A DNA stretch of 64,000 bases from Paenibacillus monticola (GCF_009664975.1 NZ_WJXB01000021.1:1-64000), one strand, 5' to 3'; counted from the stretch's first letter, positions 46,120-55,733 are shown. The notes: generated by a model not told the origin, from the letters alone. Made by a program: numbers and translations.

Positions 46120-47777
46120 AGAACATCTCTCAATTGATCATGGATGTCTCAAATGTACAAGATAAAGGCATCACTTTTATAACGAATAATAAAGAAACGT
46201 ATGTTTCCTATAGTGAGACTTACAGTAAGGCACTCAAGATGCTGAATTTCTTACAGGGCCAGAATATGGGCAAAGGTTCGCATTTGTTATTCCAGATTGA
46301 AGATAACGAAGCTGTTGTCATCCTTATATGGGCTTGCCTGTTGGGCGGAATTGTTCCCGTTCCATGTGCCTGTGGTTATAATGAGAAGCATTTGAATTTT
46401 CTGCAAAGTATAAGTAAATCATTGAATAATCCAACTATTGTCATTAGCAACAAACATGATTCATTTTTACGTAAATTCAGCAAGCGGCAAAATATCTCCT
46501 TTGATTTGCTGTGGAGAAAGAAAATAATCATGGATGACCTGTCCTTCTTAGAGGATGAGATAGCAGGCAGTGTAGAAGTGAATGAGAAATTTGATGAAAC
46601 ATTGATTTTGTTCTCGTCTGGAACGACCGGACAACCCAAAGGCATCGCATATAACAATTACAATTTAATGGAAAATATATTAGCTGTCACGGAATCACTG
46701 AAATTCAGGAGAGATGACCGTGAGCTGAGCTGGACGCCTTTGCATCATGTTTTGGGTCTCATCTTTCATTTTTTGGCTATTTTCTCACAAGTGAATCAGT
46801 ATCTGATGTCTTCAACCAGCTTTGTTCAGCATCCATTGTTATGGCTGGAATTGATCAGTAAATATCAGATTACAATCAGCTTCTCTCCCAATTTTGGGTA
46901 TAAGCTGTGTGTTGACAGCGCTGAGGAAGACGACACTACCACGAAACATCTAAATCTAACGTCCTTAAGAATGCTTATAACTGGGGCAGAACCTATTTCA
47001 ATGGTCATTATTAACCAATTTATCTCAAAATTCGAAAAGTACGGTTTGAAAAAAAGAAGTATATGTGCGGGCTATGGACTAACAGAGGCATCCGTAGTAA
47101 CCATGTCGGAAATCGATGAAGAGATTAAAGTATTATGTATTGACAGAGAACAGTATCAATTGGGTCAATCCATTAAAATATCAGAATCGGAAAATAATAT
47201 TATCGTGGTTAGCCAAGGAAAGTTCTATGCTTGCAGCGAAGTATTAATAACCGATGAAGAAGGACGCAAGCTTCCGGAAGGAACCATTGGCTACATACAG
47301 ATTTGTGGCAACTGTGTTGCCGATAGATATTATAGTGAACGGGGGATTTTCCCACTTAAAAGTGAAACCGGATGGTTGGACACGAAGGACTGTGGTTTTT
47401 TATATAAGGGAGAACTGTATGTTACTGGAAGAATGAAAGATATGATTATTATCCATGGGAAAAACTATTTTCTAAATGATGTTGAGCAAGTGATTGAGTC
47501 ACTTCAAAGGGTGGAAAAGGGTTCGGTGGTTTGCCTCAGCCATTTTAACGCCCAAGAGGGAACGGAAAATATCATTGCCATGATTGAATGGAATGAAACT
47601 GAAAAGGAAACTGAATTCGCAGTAATCAGTAAAGAAGTGAAGTTTGTAGTAAACCGGAATTTAGGGTTGGAGATAACCCGAGTACTTCCGGTTTCTAAAA
47701 TTGAAAAAACGGCGAATGGAAAAATTCAAAGACATGAGATGCTTAAGTTATATGAAGAATATTTGATCACCCAGTAA
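46116..47777 (+). CDS. Acyl-AMP ligase (FAAL-like) for chain initiation
   Basis: A 553-residue adenylate-forming enzyme. It has the P-loop LFSSGTTGQPKG, SWTPLHHVLG (FAAL-like rather than NRPS-like), AGYGLTE, GRMKDMIIIHGKNYF and the A10 lysine in NGKIQR. FAALs activate a fatty or aromatic acid and pass it to a separate carrier; the N-terminal ACP of the Cy-domain protein is the obvious acceptor. The pocket does not let me name the acid. The start is within an ATGA overlap with the thioesterase. An acyl-CoA ligase or aryl-AMP ligase is the alternative. Confidence 0.82.
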   Translation: MKNISQLIMDVSNVQDKGITFITNNKETYVSYSETYSKALKMLNFLQGQNMGKGSHLLFQIEDNEAVVILIWACLLGGIVPVPCACGYNEKHLNFLQSISKSLNNPTIVISNKHDSFLRKFSKRQNISFDLLWRKKIIMDDLSFLEDEIAGSVEVNEKFDETLILFSSGTTGQPKGIAYNNYNLMENILAVTESLKFRRDDRELSWTPLHHVLGLIFHFLAIFSQVNQYLMSSTSFVQHPLLWLELISKYQITISFSPNFGYKLCVDSAEEDDTTTKHLNLTSLRMLITGAEPISMVIINQFISKFEKYGLKKRSICAGYGLTEASVVTMSEIDEEIKVLCIDREQYQLGQSIKISESENNIIVVSQGKFYACSEVLITDEEGRKLPEGTIGYIQICGNCVADRYYSERGIFPLKSETGWLDTKDCGFLYKGELYVTGRMKDMIIIHGKNYFLNDVEQVIESLQRVEKGSVVCLSHFNAQEGTENIIAMIEWNETEKETEFAVISKEVKFVVNRNLGLEITRVLPVSKIEKTANGKIQRHEMLKLYEEYLITQ

Positions 47778-47810
47778 TCAACACAATAAAAGAGAAATGA
47801 TAAGTCCCCA

Positions 47811-47957
47811 TATCTATTGCAACATGCACACAATCCAGTGAATGGGTTTCCTTGGGGAGACGAAGCTTTTGCCAAAGCTAAGTCCGAGAATAAGCTGATT
47901 TCTTATCCATCGGCTATTGAACCTGTCATTGGTGGGATGTTCGTGTGAATCAACGGT
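47811..47957 (+). pseudogene. Remnant A of the 5' part of a thioredoxin-domain gene (YyaL/DUF255)
   Basis: In one frame it reads YLLQHAHNPVNGFPWGDEAF and then AKAKSENK, the conserved N-terminus of YyaL/SSP411 proteins. After a frameshift the SIGY-x-TCHW motif appears, where normal genes continue CHWCHVM. Likeness stops after TGTCATTGGTG (47924-47934), and the following GGATGTTCGTGTGAATCAA is shared with remnant D. The rest of 47778-48018 has no gene. Confidence 0.8.
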
Positions 47958-48018
47958 TTAGTGGTGCTGCCATTGGATCAATGATTGGGATAGCGCCCTT
48001 GTCTTGTCTAACATAACA

Positions 48019-48063
48019 AAAAGGGTTGGAGCAGGGTTACCCCCCCCCCGATCCAACCCATTT
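48019..48063 (-). terminator. Terminator of the mannanase gene
   Basis: On the minus strand GGGTTGGA pairs with TCCAACCC and is followed by TTTTTG. The loop region contains a run of ten C/G (48040-48049), a homopolymer prone to length variation. Confidence 0.75.
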
Positions 48064-48074
48064 TAATTACCTCC

Positions 48075-50648
48075 TTACGGCTCAATCCCCCATACAAGCT
48101 GATCGTCCATATACCCGGTAACCTGTTCATTGTTTACGAACTGACTGCTGGATGCTTTGAACGAGTAATCGTTAGTCTGGTTGTAATTGGACCAGTTGGT
48201 TTTGGAGAACCGTGCTTGAATTTCTGCACTCTGGCCGGGATTAAGCGTTCCAGCGGAACTCGTAAAGCCAACTTCCAGATAATAATCGGCTCCGGCAACT
48301 GAAGTCGGTAGTTTAACAAAGCTGCTGGTTACTTTCTCACTCCCGATACTGGCCCAGTCGGACCAGAAACTCTGTGCGTTATCCCCGTCAATCGTATAGT
48401 AATACCGGAGTTTGACATCACTCAACTGAATCGTCGAATCACCGGTGTTGACTACTTTGAATTTGGGTGAAATTCCGTTGGTGGAAGCACTCGTGTTGCC
48501 GTTAAAGGCTTGGATCGACAAAACTCCCGCGGGTACAGGAACACTACTGTCCACTACATTTACTGTAAGAACAGCGTTATTTCCTCCACTGAAATGAAAG
48601 ATTATCGCACTCTGGCCCAGCGGCAGCGTGGAAAGATAGGATTTACCCAGAACGATAGCAGTGCTTGATGCCGTATAATCCTGGTCCGGTATAAGCGTAT
48701 AATTTCCATTCGTTATGCTAGCAAGCAGGTGACCGTTTAAGGTAAGGGATATGGAAATATCCTGCTGCAGATTCGCCGCTTTATCAAATGCCGCACTCAC
48801 TGGCGAAATCGCAGCGCTCGGTGTTGAATCGACAATTTTGACTTTTAATACGGGATCTTGCCCTTGATTAAAATCAAAAACGATCGAATGCTCGCCAACC
48901 GTCAGCCCAGCCAGGAATGCTTTTTTCAGCAGCAGTGTATTTCCGCTCAAGGTATAATCCTGGTTCACAGTCAATGCATTGGCGCCTGCCCGCAGAGCAG
49001 TTAATGTATTGCCGTTAGCATTCATGGTTATGGCTGTGTCGCTTTGACCCAGCGCAAATTTGTCAAATTCGACGTTTCTAGGTGTGATGGACGCGCTTAG
49101 GGTGGGATCGTCCACCTTTAAATCGGGCAGCTCATCCAGGGTGATTACATAATTACTTTGATAAAGCGTTGTCAGAGTGGCCGGATTATTAAAGGCAGAA
49201 CTCATGAGATGCTCACCATACCACGGGCAGAAGTAGAGCCATCCCGATTTTTCCTCTGTAAGATTCTGTACACTTGGGACGGTGTCGTTCTCCGTCATGG
49301 CCACCATTTTCGTGCCATCGGTTAAATCAACAAGCTGATAGAAAATCGAGGTAATGGCATCCTCATTGGGTACGCCGGACAAACCGTCATAGCGGTTGTA
49401 GATCGTATTGTATTTATCATAGCCGACAATATCCACCTTATCGTCACCGGGATACCATGCTGGAGAAGTGCTGTACACGTAGCTGTTGTAGGTCCAGATC
49501 AAGTTGTGCAAGCCGTATGTCTCCGTAAGTTCGGAATAGAGCTGATCCCACAGCTGCTTGTACACCTCTGCGCCTGCCGAAGCCCACCAGAACCAAGCGC
49601 CTTCCCCATTCAACCCGCCGTTGCCCTCTGCCTCATGAAAGGGACGGAATATCACCGGCACCTTGTTATTTTGCAGAATCTGCAGCTGTTCCGCCAAATC
49701 CTTGATGGCCACCATCACGTATTGATATTCTTTTGTACCGGGAACCACCGCATTGGCTGTATTAAAATTGGTTTCCGTCGGCTTGTAGGTGGCTTCCTTC
49801 CAATCTACAGACTGCCCGAGCTGATAGGTGGTGAAATTACGCGGCACAGTGATATGCCAGCTGTTTGTCGCGATCCCTCCCCGGTTATTCACCCAATCGA
49901 TCATCCGAGCGGTTGTGCCGTCCTCCCAGCCGTAAAGCGGATTGTAGTTCATAAGATCGAAGCCGCGGATTGCCGGATACTCTCCGGTTAGATTATGGAT
50001 CCAATCGAATTCCAACTCAGAATTGCCGTCATTTCCACCTCCGTAAATCTCCTGCTGACCGGAGATCATATGATTGCCGTAAACCTCTGTTAAATAATTC
50101 ATCAAAGCCTGCGTTTCCGGTGTGGCCTCAGGATCGGTGAGGACAGGCTGCACATCCAAAGGATCAAGAGCGGCATAATCCACAGTGAAGGTGTCAAAAT
50201 AGGCGAATCCCCAACCGGCCTTCAGCTCAATGGTGTTGCTTCCTTGCTTCAGTTTATGAAAGCCAAAATCGAATTTCGACCACGATTTCGTGTAGGGCAA
50301 CATATACGAACCCTTGGTAACGCCGTTAACAGTTAAAGATTGAGACCTGCCGTCTGGACTGAGCTCCTGCATATACTGGGTGGAGATCGAATACATTCTG
50401 GCTTCCGGGGCGGTCACGGTGAAGGTTAATGTGCCGGAATTCTGCATCCAGACAAATCCGCTCCCGGAGAATCCGGGCTTGGGTTGTCCGTAAATTTGTG
50501 TCACTACTTGAAGATCGGAGGTGAGCTGAGCGTTTTCGCTTTCAATCGTGAAAAGTGCGGTGTCTGCATGAACGGGCGCTGTCATCCATCCAATCAGCAG
50601 GGTAAATGCCAGCATCATTGCACTTGCCTTTTGGAGCAAAGTTTTCAT
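48075..50648 (-). CDS. Secreted multidomain beta-mannanase (CBM35-GH26-X2-X2-CBM3)
   Basis: About 857 residues. The ATG at 50648 is preferred because AGGAAG lies 7 bases before it; earlier in-frame ATGs overlap that site. A signal peptide (TLLQKASAMMLAFTLLIGWM, cleavage after VHA) is followed by a CBM35-like domain (~35-150). The GH26 catalytic domain (~175-500) has the acid/base Glu in RPFHEAEG and the nucleophile Glu in VAMTEND. Two X2 immunoglobulin-like modules follow (ITPRNVEFDK and ISPVSAAFDK starts), then a C-terminal CBM3 (IQAFNGNTSASTNGISPKFK). It hydrolyses beta-1,4-mannan outside the cell, with CBM3 binding cellulose. It is monocistronic. Confidence 0.93.
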   Translation of the reverse strand: MKTLLQKASAMMLAFTLLIGWMTAPVHADTALFTIESENAQLTSDLQVVTQIYGQPKPGFSGSGFVWMQNSGTLTFTVTAPEARMYSISTQYMQELSPDGRSQSLTVNGVTKGSYMLPYTKSWSKFDFGFHKLKQGSNTIELKAGWGFAYFDTFTVDYAALDPLDVQPVLTDPEATPETQALMNYLTEVYGNHMISGQQEIYGGGNDGNSELEFDWIHNLTGEYPAIRGFDLMNYNPLYGWEDGTTARMIDWVNNRGGIATNSWHITVPRNFTTYQLGQSVDWKEATYKPTETNFNTANAVVPGTKEYQYVMVAIKDLAEQLQILQNNKVPVIFRPFHEAEGNGGLNGEGAWFWWASAGAEVYKQLWDQLYSELTETYGLHNLIWTYNSYVYSTSPAWYPGDDKVDIVGYDKYNTIYNRYDGLSGVPNEDAITSIFYQLVDLTDGTKMVAMTENDTVPSVQNLTEEKSGWLYFCPWYGEHLMSSAFNNPATLTTLYQSNYVITLDELPDLKVDDPTLSASITPRNVEFDKFALGQSDTAITMNANGNTLTALRAGANALTVNQDYTLSGNTLLLKKAFLAGLTVGEHSIVFDFNQGQDPVLKVKIVDSTPSAAISPVSAAFDKAANLQQDISISLTLNGHLLASITNGNYTLIPDQDYTASSTAIVLGKSYLSTLPLGQSAIIFHFSGGNNAVLTVNVVDSSVPVPAGVLSIQAFNGNTSASTNGISPKFKVVNTGDSTIQLSDVKLRYYYTIDGDNAQSFWSDWASIGSEKVTSSFVKLPTSVAGADYYLEVGFTSSAGTLNPGQSAEIQARFSKTNWSNYNQTNDYSFKASSSQFVNNEQVTGYMDDQLVWGIEP

Positions 50649-50666
50649 TTTCATCTTCCTTTCCAT

Positions 50667-50970
50667 GTGGAATATGATGAATAACTTATCAATCTATCGA
50701 TTCATGATGGCGCTTTCAAAGAAAACATAGCATATGTATCAATTTTTGTAAATATATGGACAAAAAAGTTCCAGACTTTTTATGTAAGAGTTCTAAGCTT
50801 GTTGTTCCTTTGAGAGAGACACGCACAGTAGCTGGTTTGACTTTTTTTGATGAGGATAACCGTATTGGAAGAGTAGGATCATAACCGACCTCCCTGCATT
50901 TTTCGGCGTTGCCGTCAATTTGAGGCCGACTTCTCAATGAACATCCATGTAGAGGTGTGACTGCCTCAAA
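50667..50970. other. Spacer between mannanase and recombinase remnant
   Basis: About 300 AT-rich bases with no gene I can support. It must hold the mannanase promoter on the minus strand, but no convincing -35/-10 pair stands out. Short fragments read like decayed coding sequence on the plus strand without a recognisable family. Confidence 0.4.
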
Positions 50971-51475
50971 TATTATCAGGCAATTGTTGATAAGTATCTT
51001 AGTGGGATCAACCTTGGGCATATGGCTATTTGGTTGACGGGACAAGGAATGGTCCAATGTGACCGTGCAAAGGCTGTTACTAAGCGAGATCCATCTCGGA
51101 TACATCACCTATGAAAAAACGCGAACTAAGTGAGGCCAAGTGGAGATTGTTCCGGAAGAACATGATGCCATCGTAGAACGTTTAGTGAAGAACAGGCTGA
51201 TGAATCCCAATAGTCGGAGAAATATATTTCCTCAGTCGGGGCTACTCTACTGTGAGAAATGCGGCTGTAGAATGCAGTTCAGAGTTGGTCAGAATAAGAA
51301 ACAGGGTCAATACTGGAGTGCGTTATGTTATCACTATTATAAAAATGGAAGCAAGTGGGTGGGGTACTGGTTTGGAATAACTCCGAGTGCAGTAGAAAAA
51401 TATGTTAATGAAGGCACGACACATTTTTGCTTAATTTTAGGTTATGAAGGAATATTAAAGCTACCCTGCCATTGA
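50971..51475 (+). pseudogene. Large serine recombinase remnant (C-terminal part)
   Basis: Joining three frames gives AIVDKYLSGINLGHMAIWLT, then VTVQRLLLSEIHLGYITYEK, a stop, then VEIVPEEHDAIVERL and a zinc-ribbon SGLLYCEKCGCRMQF. This is the order of the recombinase domain, linker and zinc beta-ribbon of large serine integrases. The N-terminal catalytic resolvase domain is not recognisable and the last Cys pair is lost. The 3' end lies beside a sequence (51461-51500) resembling the junctions in remnants A and D. Confidence 0.82.
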
Positions 51476-51500
51476 TGTGATGTTCGCGTAAATCAATTTT
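51461..51500 (+). other. Candidate attachment-site sequence next to the recombinase remnant
   Basis: CTACCCTGCCATTGATGTGA followed by TGTTCGCGTAAATCAA resembles the junction in remnants A and D (TGTCATTGGTG then GGATGTTCGTGTGAATCAA), but without the YyaL-like left side. This is what an attP-like site next to its integrase would look like (inference). Confidence 0.4.
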
Positions 51501-51658
51501 TGTTATCTGCTGATATTATGGGCGGTTTTTTTTGTTTGGAAGCTACGATGTATATTTGCAGGGAATTGGTTGAATCGAACGTCAAAGGTAAGAAGAGCAC
51601 TATGTTTTGAGAAGAGGCGTACTTTGAACTTGATGTACGAATCCAAAGGAGAATGACA

Positions 51659-53170
51659 ATGAAAATGATAATTAGGAGAAAAGGGACTATTAAAAGGAGT
51701 GTAATCCTGCTGATCGTGTTCATCACTACTGTTGCTTGTTGGCATGAGATTGGAACTTTATTCGCATCAGGGAATTATGATAATGAGCAAAACATGGTGG
51801 AATCCATAATGGCCAAAACAACGACTCCAGGCGTAGCTATCGTATCATCCAAGCAGAGCAAGACAGAATTTAAGGTATACGGCTTTGCCGATGTGGAACA
51901 AGAAAAGCCGGTCACTGAGGAATCTCTCTTTGAATTGGGCTCGACTACCAAGGCATTTACGGCTCTGGCTATAATTTTGTTGAAAGAAGAGGGAGGCTTA
52001 GCTTATTCTGATTATATTTCAGATTATCTTCCATGGTTTGCGCCAACCTATAATGGAGAGAAGACTAAGATTTCGATTAACCAACTGTTGGCTCATACAA
52101 GCGGTATTCCGTCATGGAGCATCAGGTTAATTCATGAAGGCACTACTGAGGAAATGCTTGGAACAACCATACATAAGATTTCTAACATTGCGCTAGATAC
52201 ATATCCGGGGACCGAACATCAGTATGCAACTGTTAATTATGATATTTTAGCAATGATTATTGAACAAGTTACAGGCATAAGCTATCAGGATTATGTGACT
52301 CAACACATACTGATTCCGCTGGGGATGACAGACAGTTATTTTTCAACAGGACAGGAAAAGAAGCCGGATCAGCTTACCCAAGGCTATCGCGTGTTTTTTG
52401 GAAAAAGCTTAGCATATAATGCCCCCAGATATTATGGGAATATTGCTGCGGGATATTTGGTAACGAATATAAAGGATTTGGAGCACTGGATCAATGCCCA
52501 GATGGGAATAAGCGATGTACCAGATGATCTGAAGAACGCCATTCAACAATCTCATGAGGTTGACATCCCAACTGTCGGATATGAAGCTAAGAATCAATAC
52601 TATTCCTTCGGATGGAGCAATGATCGGGTCAATCGGGTGATTAGTCATAGCGGAAGTAACCCGAATTATTCCTCTCAGGTTATTATCGACTTAGAGCGGC
52701 AGGAGGCGGTATTCGTGTTGGCTAATTTGAACTCAACGGCACCCTCGCTGATTGCTCAGAATAGGTATGAGCAAATGAATGGGAATCCTATGCACACCTT
52801 CAAATATGACGATAGCTACATAATAATTGATTTGGTATCATCGTTCTTAGTCCTGTTAGCCGCTATTGGCATTACTCTTAAGGTAATTAAACTAGCCGGA
52901 GGGAAAAGCCAAAACATAATAGATGAAAAAGCTAGACGCAGGAAAAGGATCGGGGCTCGTATTACTCTGCTCTTTAGAATGCTGTTGTTGGTATTGGTGG
53001 TGATCTGGCCTTATCTGTTGAACTATAATTACGATATGATTAGTGTATGGATGTCCTATTCAGTATTGTTGTGGATGGGGCTTGCTACTATTAGCTGCAT
53101 CTTATCAATTATATTGGCCCGCATCAACTGCTCATGCTCGAAAAAAAGTTGTAACATGTCGATCAACTGA
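51659..53170 (+). CDS. Membrane-anchored serine hydrolase (class C beta-lactamase/PBP fold)
   Basis: About 503 residues from ATG 51659 (AAAGGAG 8 bases upstream; ATG 51653 is too close). An N-terminal signal/TM segment (SVILLIVFITTVACW) is followed by a beta-lactamase-family domain: SxxK in GSTTKAF, HTSGIPSW, and the HxG-like SHSGSN. The usual YxN reads YAT here (QYATVNYD), so activity may be altered. The C-terminal ~130 residues contain three TM helices. Relatives include the FmtA/PbpE group and peptide or ester hydrolases; nothing indicates drug resistance. No operon partner. Confidence 0.85.
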   Translation: MKMIIRRKGTIKRSVILLIVFITTVACWHEIGTLFASGNYDNEQNMVESIMAKTTTPGVAIVSSKQSKTEFKVYGFADVEQEKPVTEESLFELGSTTKAFTALAIILLKEEGGLAYSDYISDYLPWFAPTYNGEKTKISINQLLAHTSGIPSWSIRLIHEGTTEEMLGTTIHKISNIALDTYPGTEHQYATVNYDILAMIIEQVTGISYQDYVTQHILIPLGMTDSYFSTGQEKKPDQLTQGYRVFFGKSLAYNAPRYYGNIAAGYLVTNIKDLEHWINAQMGISDVPDDLKNAIQQSHEVDIPTVGYEAKNQYYSFGWSNDRVNRVISHSGSNPNYSSQVIIDLERQEAVFVLANLNSTAPSLIAQNRYEQMNGNPMHTFKYDDSYIIIDLVSSFLVLLAAIGITLKVIKLAGGKSQNIIDEKARRRKRIGARITLLFRMLLLVLVVIWPYLLNYNYDMISVWMSYSVLLWMGLATISCILSIILARINCSCSKKSCNMSIN

Positions 53171-53281
53171 ATGAAAACTAAGGGGAGAATTGGTTTGAAT
53201 TCATATCAAAGTATGTAACAGAATTTAATTAGCATGATTTAATGTAGAACAATGACACTATTGAAGAAATAGCTTGTTCTC

Positions 53282-53484
53282 CCCTGCGCCTTCCCCCACC
53301 AAATTGGGTAAACTAACCCTAAACAATACTTTACCCAAATCCAACCCAAAAGAGGTGATGTCCCATGACAACTCACAAAGTACCCAATAGATTAGCCCAG
53401 GAAATCACCGTACCTGCTGCAAAACGCACACAATCTAGTGAACCGGTTCCCTTGGGAGACGAAACTTTTACCAAAGCTTGGGTA
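53282..53484 (+). pseudogene. Remnant B of the YyaL/DUF255 gene, with its leader and start
   Basis: Contains an AGAGGTGATG ribosome site, an ATG at 53365 and MTTHKVPNRLAQE, matching the YyaL start, then frameshifted QHAHN / GDE-F-KA segments. The upstream TGCGCCTTCCCCCACC-n-TTGGGTAAACTAAC recurs before remnant E. A 75-codon reading from 53365 exists but leaves the family after ~15 codons. The rest of 53171-53617 has no gene. Confidence 0.72.
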
Positions 53485-53617
53485 CCACTGGGCAAGTTAA
53501 TAATTGCTTCCATTTTTAGTAAATCGGGTTCCTTGTTCGGGCAAAGTAAACCTATATACTACTTCAATATGAGTCTGTTCGTGCGGAAGTGATTTTGAAA
53601 TACAAAATCACTTCAGA

Positions 53618-53812
53618 TCAGTCATCGCTCGAAAGATTTGTTAGATTGATGCGAGTTGTAACATTAAAATTTCCGTTTTGATCCATTTTTAAATCAATGT
53701 TATATTTACTTTTTGTTCCAGCGGGTATTTTATAGCTGAAGCCATGTTTTTTCATCCCTAAGGCAATACATATCAATAGTAAAATAGCTAACCCAAATAT
53801 CCTGTTTCGCAC
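53618..53812 (-). CDS. Small membrane-anchored protein, unrecognised
   Basis: 64 residues from GTG 53812, which is preceded by AGAGGG at good spacing; a longer reading to 53914 starts on a TTG inside a terminator hairpin. One N-terminal hydrophobic segment (IFGLAILLLICIALGM) is followed by a ~40-residue polar domain ending NVTTRINLTNLSSDD, so it is probably secreted or membrane-tethered. I know no family for it; it may be a truncated lipoprotein-like gene. Confidence 0.45.
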   Translation of the reverse strand: MRNRIFGLAILLLICIALGMKKHGFSYKIPAGTKSKYNIDLKMDQNGNFNVTTRINLTNLSSDD

Positions 53813-53912
53813 TCTGATCCCTCTTAACTTTGTGGATATCTCTTTAGAGAAATAGGAAGCGACAAAACTTAAATATAAGACACTAATGCAATTTTTGAAA
53901 AATCGAATATTC

Positions 53913-53946
53913 AAAAGACACTAACCTATTATTAGTGTCTTTTTGA
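53913..53946 (+). terminator. Terminator hairpin, copy 1
   Basis: AAAAGACACTAA (53913-53924) pairs with TTAGTGTCTTTT (53932-53943) plus T tail. A closely related hairpin lies at 56757, and both are followed by a YyaL remnant. Confidence 0.75.
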
Positions 53947-54008
53947 CTTTCAATGGGTGATAATAAAGAAGGCCAACAGCCTAATCGACTAATATATGAA
54001 AGGTCCCA

Positions 54009-54112
54009 ATATCTATTGCAGCACGCACAATCCCGTGGGTTGGTACTCCTGGGGAGACGAGGATTTTGAAATCGCCAAGCGTGACAACAAGCCCATCCTC
54101 TATGGAGCATAA
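54009..54112 (+). pseudogene. Remnant C of the YyaL/DUF255 gene
   Basis: With a one-base shift it reads YLLQHA and NPVGWYSWGDEDFEIAKRDN, followed by KPIL, the conserved YyaL N-terminal stretch, then stops. It is more like remnant D (FEIPKRDNKPIFLS) than A. Confidence 0.78.
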
Positions 54113-54253
54113 TCACGTAATGGCCCCATGTACCGATCATTCTAATATATAATGAAGCAGGTGCCAATAAGTCCATGAATAATTAAGCGATGTACACTTG
54201 TTGTACACAGCTTAGTTATATACTCGGAGTATAAAATATATTTGGAGGAATCA

Positions 54254-55075
54254 ATGATGACAAACACTAGCATGAAAAAAGCCGCAATTATTCTGAGTTT
54301 CTCAATTCTTTTAACAGCATTTTCCGGTCAAGCTTGGGCTGAGCAAAGTACAAAACCTTCAACACCGGCTTCGGTAACGAGTTTAGATAGCAAAAATCCT
54401 TATGAGATTGCTGGCATAAACGATCCAGCAGAATTCACCACTTATTTTGCCAAATTACAGAAAGCTGTTAAGGATAACAAACCAGCAGAAGTGGCAGATT
54501 TGATCTCCTATCCAATGAATTTAAACAAAGACAATAAAACTTATGTGATTTATAGCAAGGCTGAATTTATTAAGAAATACGATCGCATCTTCACTTCTCT
54601 TGTACGCGACAATCTGCTCGCCCAAAAAGTCGATAAATTGTTTGTGAACTATCAAGGGATTATGGTTGGATATGGCGATTTGTGGATGGGTAAACGAAAC
54701 AATAAAATTGGAGTTATTGCGGTTAATATCTTTAATAATCCATATGAAGTCGCTGGCATCAAGAATCCGATCGTATTTGAGCATAACTTCAGTTTGCTTC
54801 AGAAATACGTTATAGAAGCGAAAAAATCCGAAGTCGCCAATTTGATGGTGTACCCTTTGAAAGTGAATAATAAGGGAAAAACTACGGAAATCAAAACCCA
54901 AAAAGATTTTATTGCAAAATACGACAAAATCATGACTGCTAAAGTTAAGAAGGCGTTAATAGTGCAAAAAGTCGATAAAGTATTTGTCAATTGGAAAGGT
55001 GTTATGATTGGTAACGGAGAACTGTGGATAGGCCAGTTTGGAGAACAAGTGGGTGTGTTCGCTATAAACCAGTAA
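54254..55075 (+). CDS. Secreted protein with two tandem ~105-residue repeats
   Basis: About 273 residues; GGAGG at 54244 sets the ATG at 54254 or 54257. A signal peptide (AAIILSFSILLTAFSGQAWA) is followed by two homologous units that each begin NPYE(I/V)AGI, contain DLISYPMNLN / NLMVYPLKVN, and end KVDKLFVNYQGIMVGYGDLW / KVDKVFVNWKGVMIGNGELW. Each unit resembles a small cystatin/NTF2-like alpha+beta fold, but I cannot name the family. The 3' end of a second copy lies at 57218. Confidence 0.75.
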   Translation: MMTNTSMKKAAIILSFSILLTAFSGQAWAEQSTKPSTPASVTSLDSKNPYEIAGINDPAEFTTYFAKLQKAVKDNKPAEVADLISYPMNLNKDNKTYVIYSKAEFIKKYDRIFTSLVRDNLLAQKVDKLFVNYQGIMVGYGDLWMGKRNNKIGVIAVNIFNNPYEVAGIKNPIVFEHNFSLLQKYVIEAKKSEVANLMVYPLKVNNKGKTTEIKTQKDFIAKYDKIMTAKVKKALIVQKVDKVFVNWKGVMIGNGELWIGQFGEQVGVFAINQ

Positions 55076-55110
55076 TAGGTGTTACAAATAAAAAATTAGC
55101 AGTATGTTTG

Positions 55111-55139
55111 AAAAAGCCGCCTATTAGGCGGCTTTTTTG
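55111..55139 (+). terminator. Terminator after the two-repeat secreted protein
   Basis: AAAAAGCCGCC, loop TATTA, GGCGGCTTTTTT: a compact canonical hairpin with U tract. Confidence 0.92.
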
Positions 55140-55431
55140 TTGCTTTTAGTTTTAATTAACTTATACCTGGTCTTTAAAAACGCCTGTGTTGTATAATTAC
55201 TCCATTCGCAGTCAGATTGGAGCAAACTCGATGACATTAGTGAGGGATATTCTTAAAATAGTAAAGTTACTTTGAGAAAATGGAATAATTGATTACAACA
55301 CAAAGTATTTCATATTTTGGGAACAACCCACTACAATCGGGGTTCAAAATAGATTGGATGACACTTTTAGTTAAAGATTTGCTTAATGATTACCATATCA
55401 CCTATCAAACAGAAGGCTGGGGAGATTAGGA

Positions 55432-55701
55432 CATCTACGTGAGTCCTGGCGTGAATTTAACGAACGAAGCTTGGAAGACGCTAGGAGTAACCTCGGAAGT
55501 GTACTTCCAATTGAAGATTATCACAAAGTAAATTCTTTAATCGAAGGGATTTCCAAAGTTGACGAAAAATATCTATTGCACGGAGACACGGGTGTCCATA
55601 ATTTTGTGTTTAAACATAACGAATTAGTGGGTGTAATTGATCCATCACCTATGGTGGGTCCATTTATTTATGATTTTACTTATGCTTCACGATTTAGATG
55701 A
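55432..55701 (+). pseudogene. Aminoglycoside/choline phosphotransferase-like remnant
   Basis: The frame reads KYLLHGDTGVHNFVFKHNEL and then VGVIDPSPMVGPFIYDF, the Brenner catalytic loop (HGDxxxxN) and following Asp of APH-type kinases. There is no start codon in a plausible place, the N-terminal lobe is absent, and the C-terminus ends early at a stop, so the gene is dead. The preceding 55140-55431 holds more decayed coding-like sequence I cannot assign. Confidence 0.7.
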
Positions 55702-55733
55702 TTACTTATTATTTTTAACAGGAGGCCCAAAAG

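Noticed and set aside
51659..53170. Beta-lactamase resistance gene
   Set aside because: Only the general serine-hydrolase fold is seen, the YxN motif is changed and C-terminal TM helices are present; no basis for antibiotic hydrolysis.
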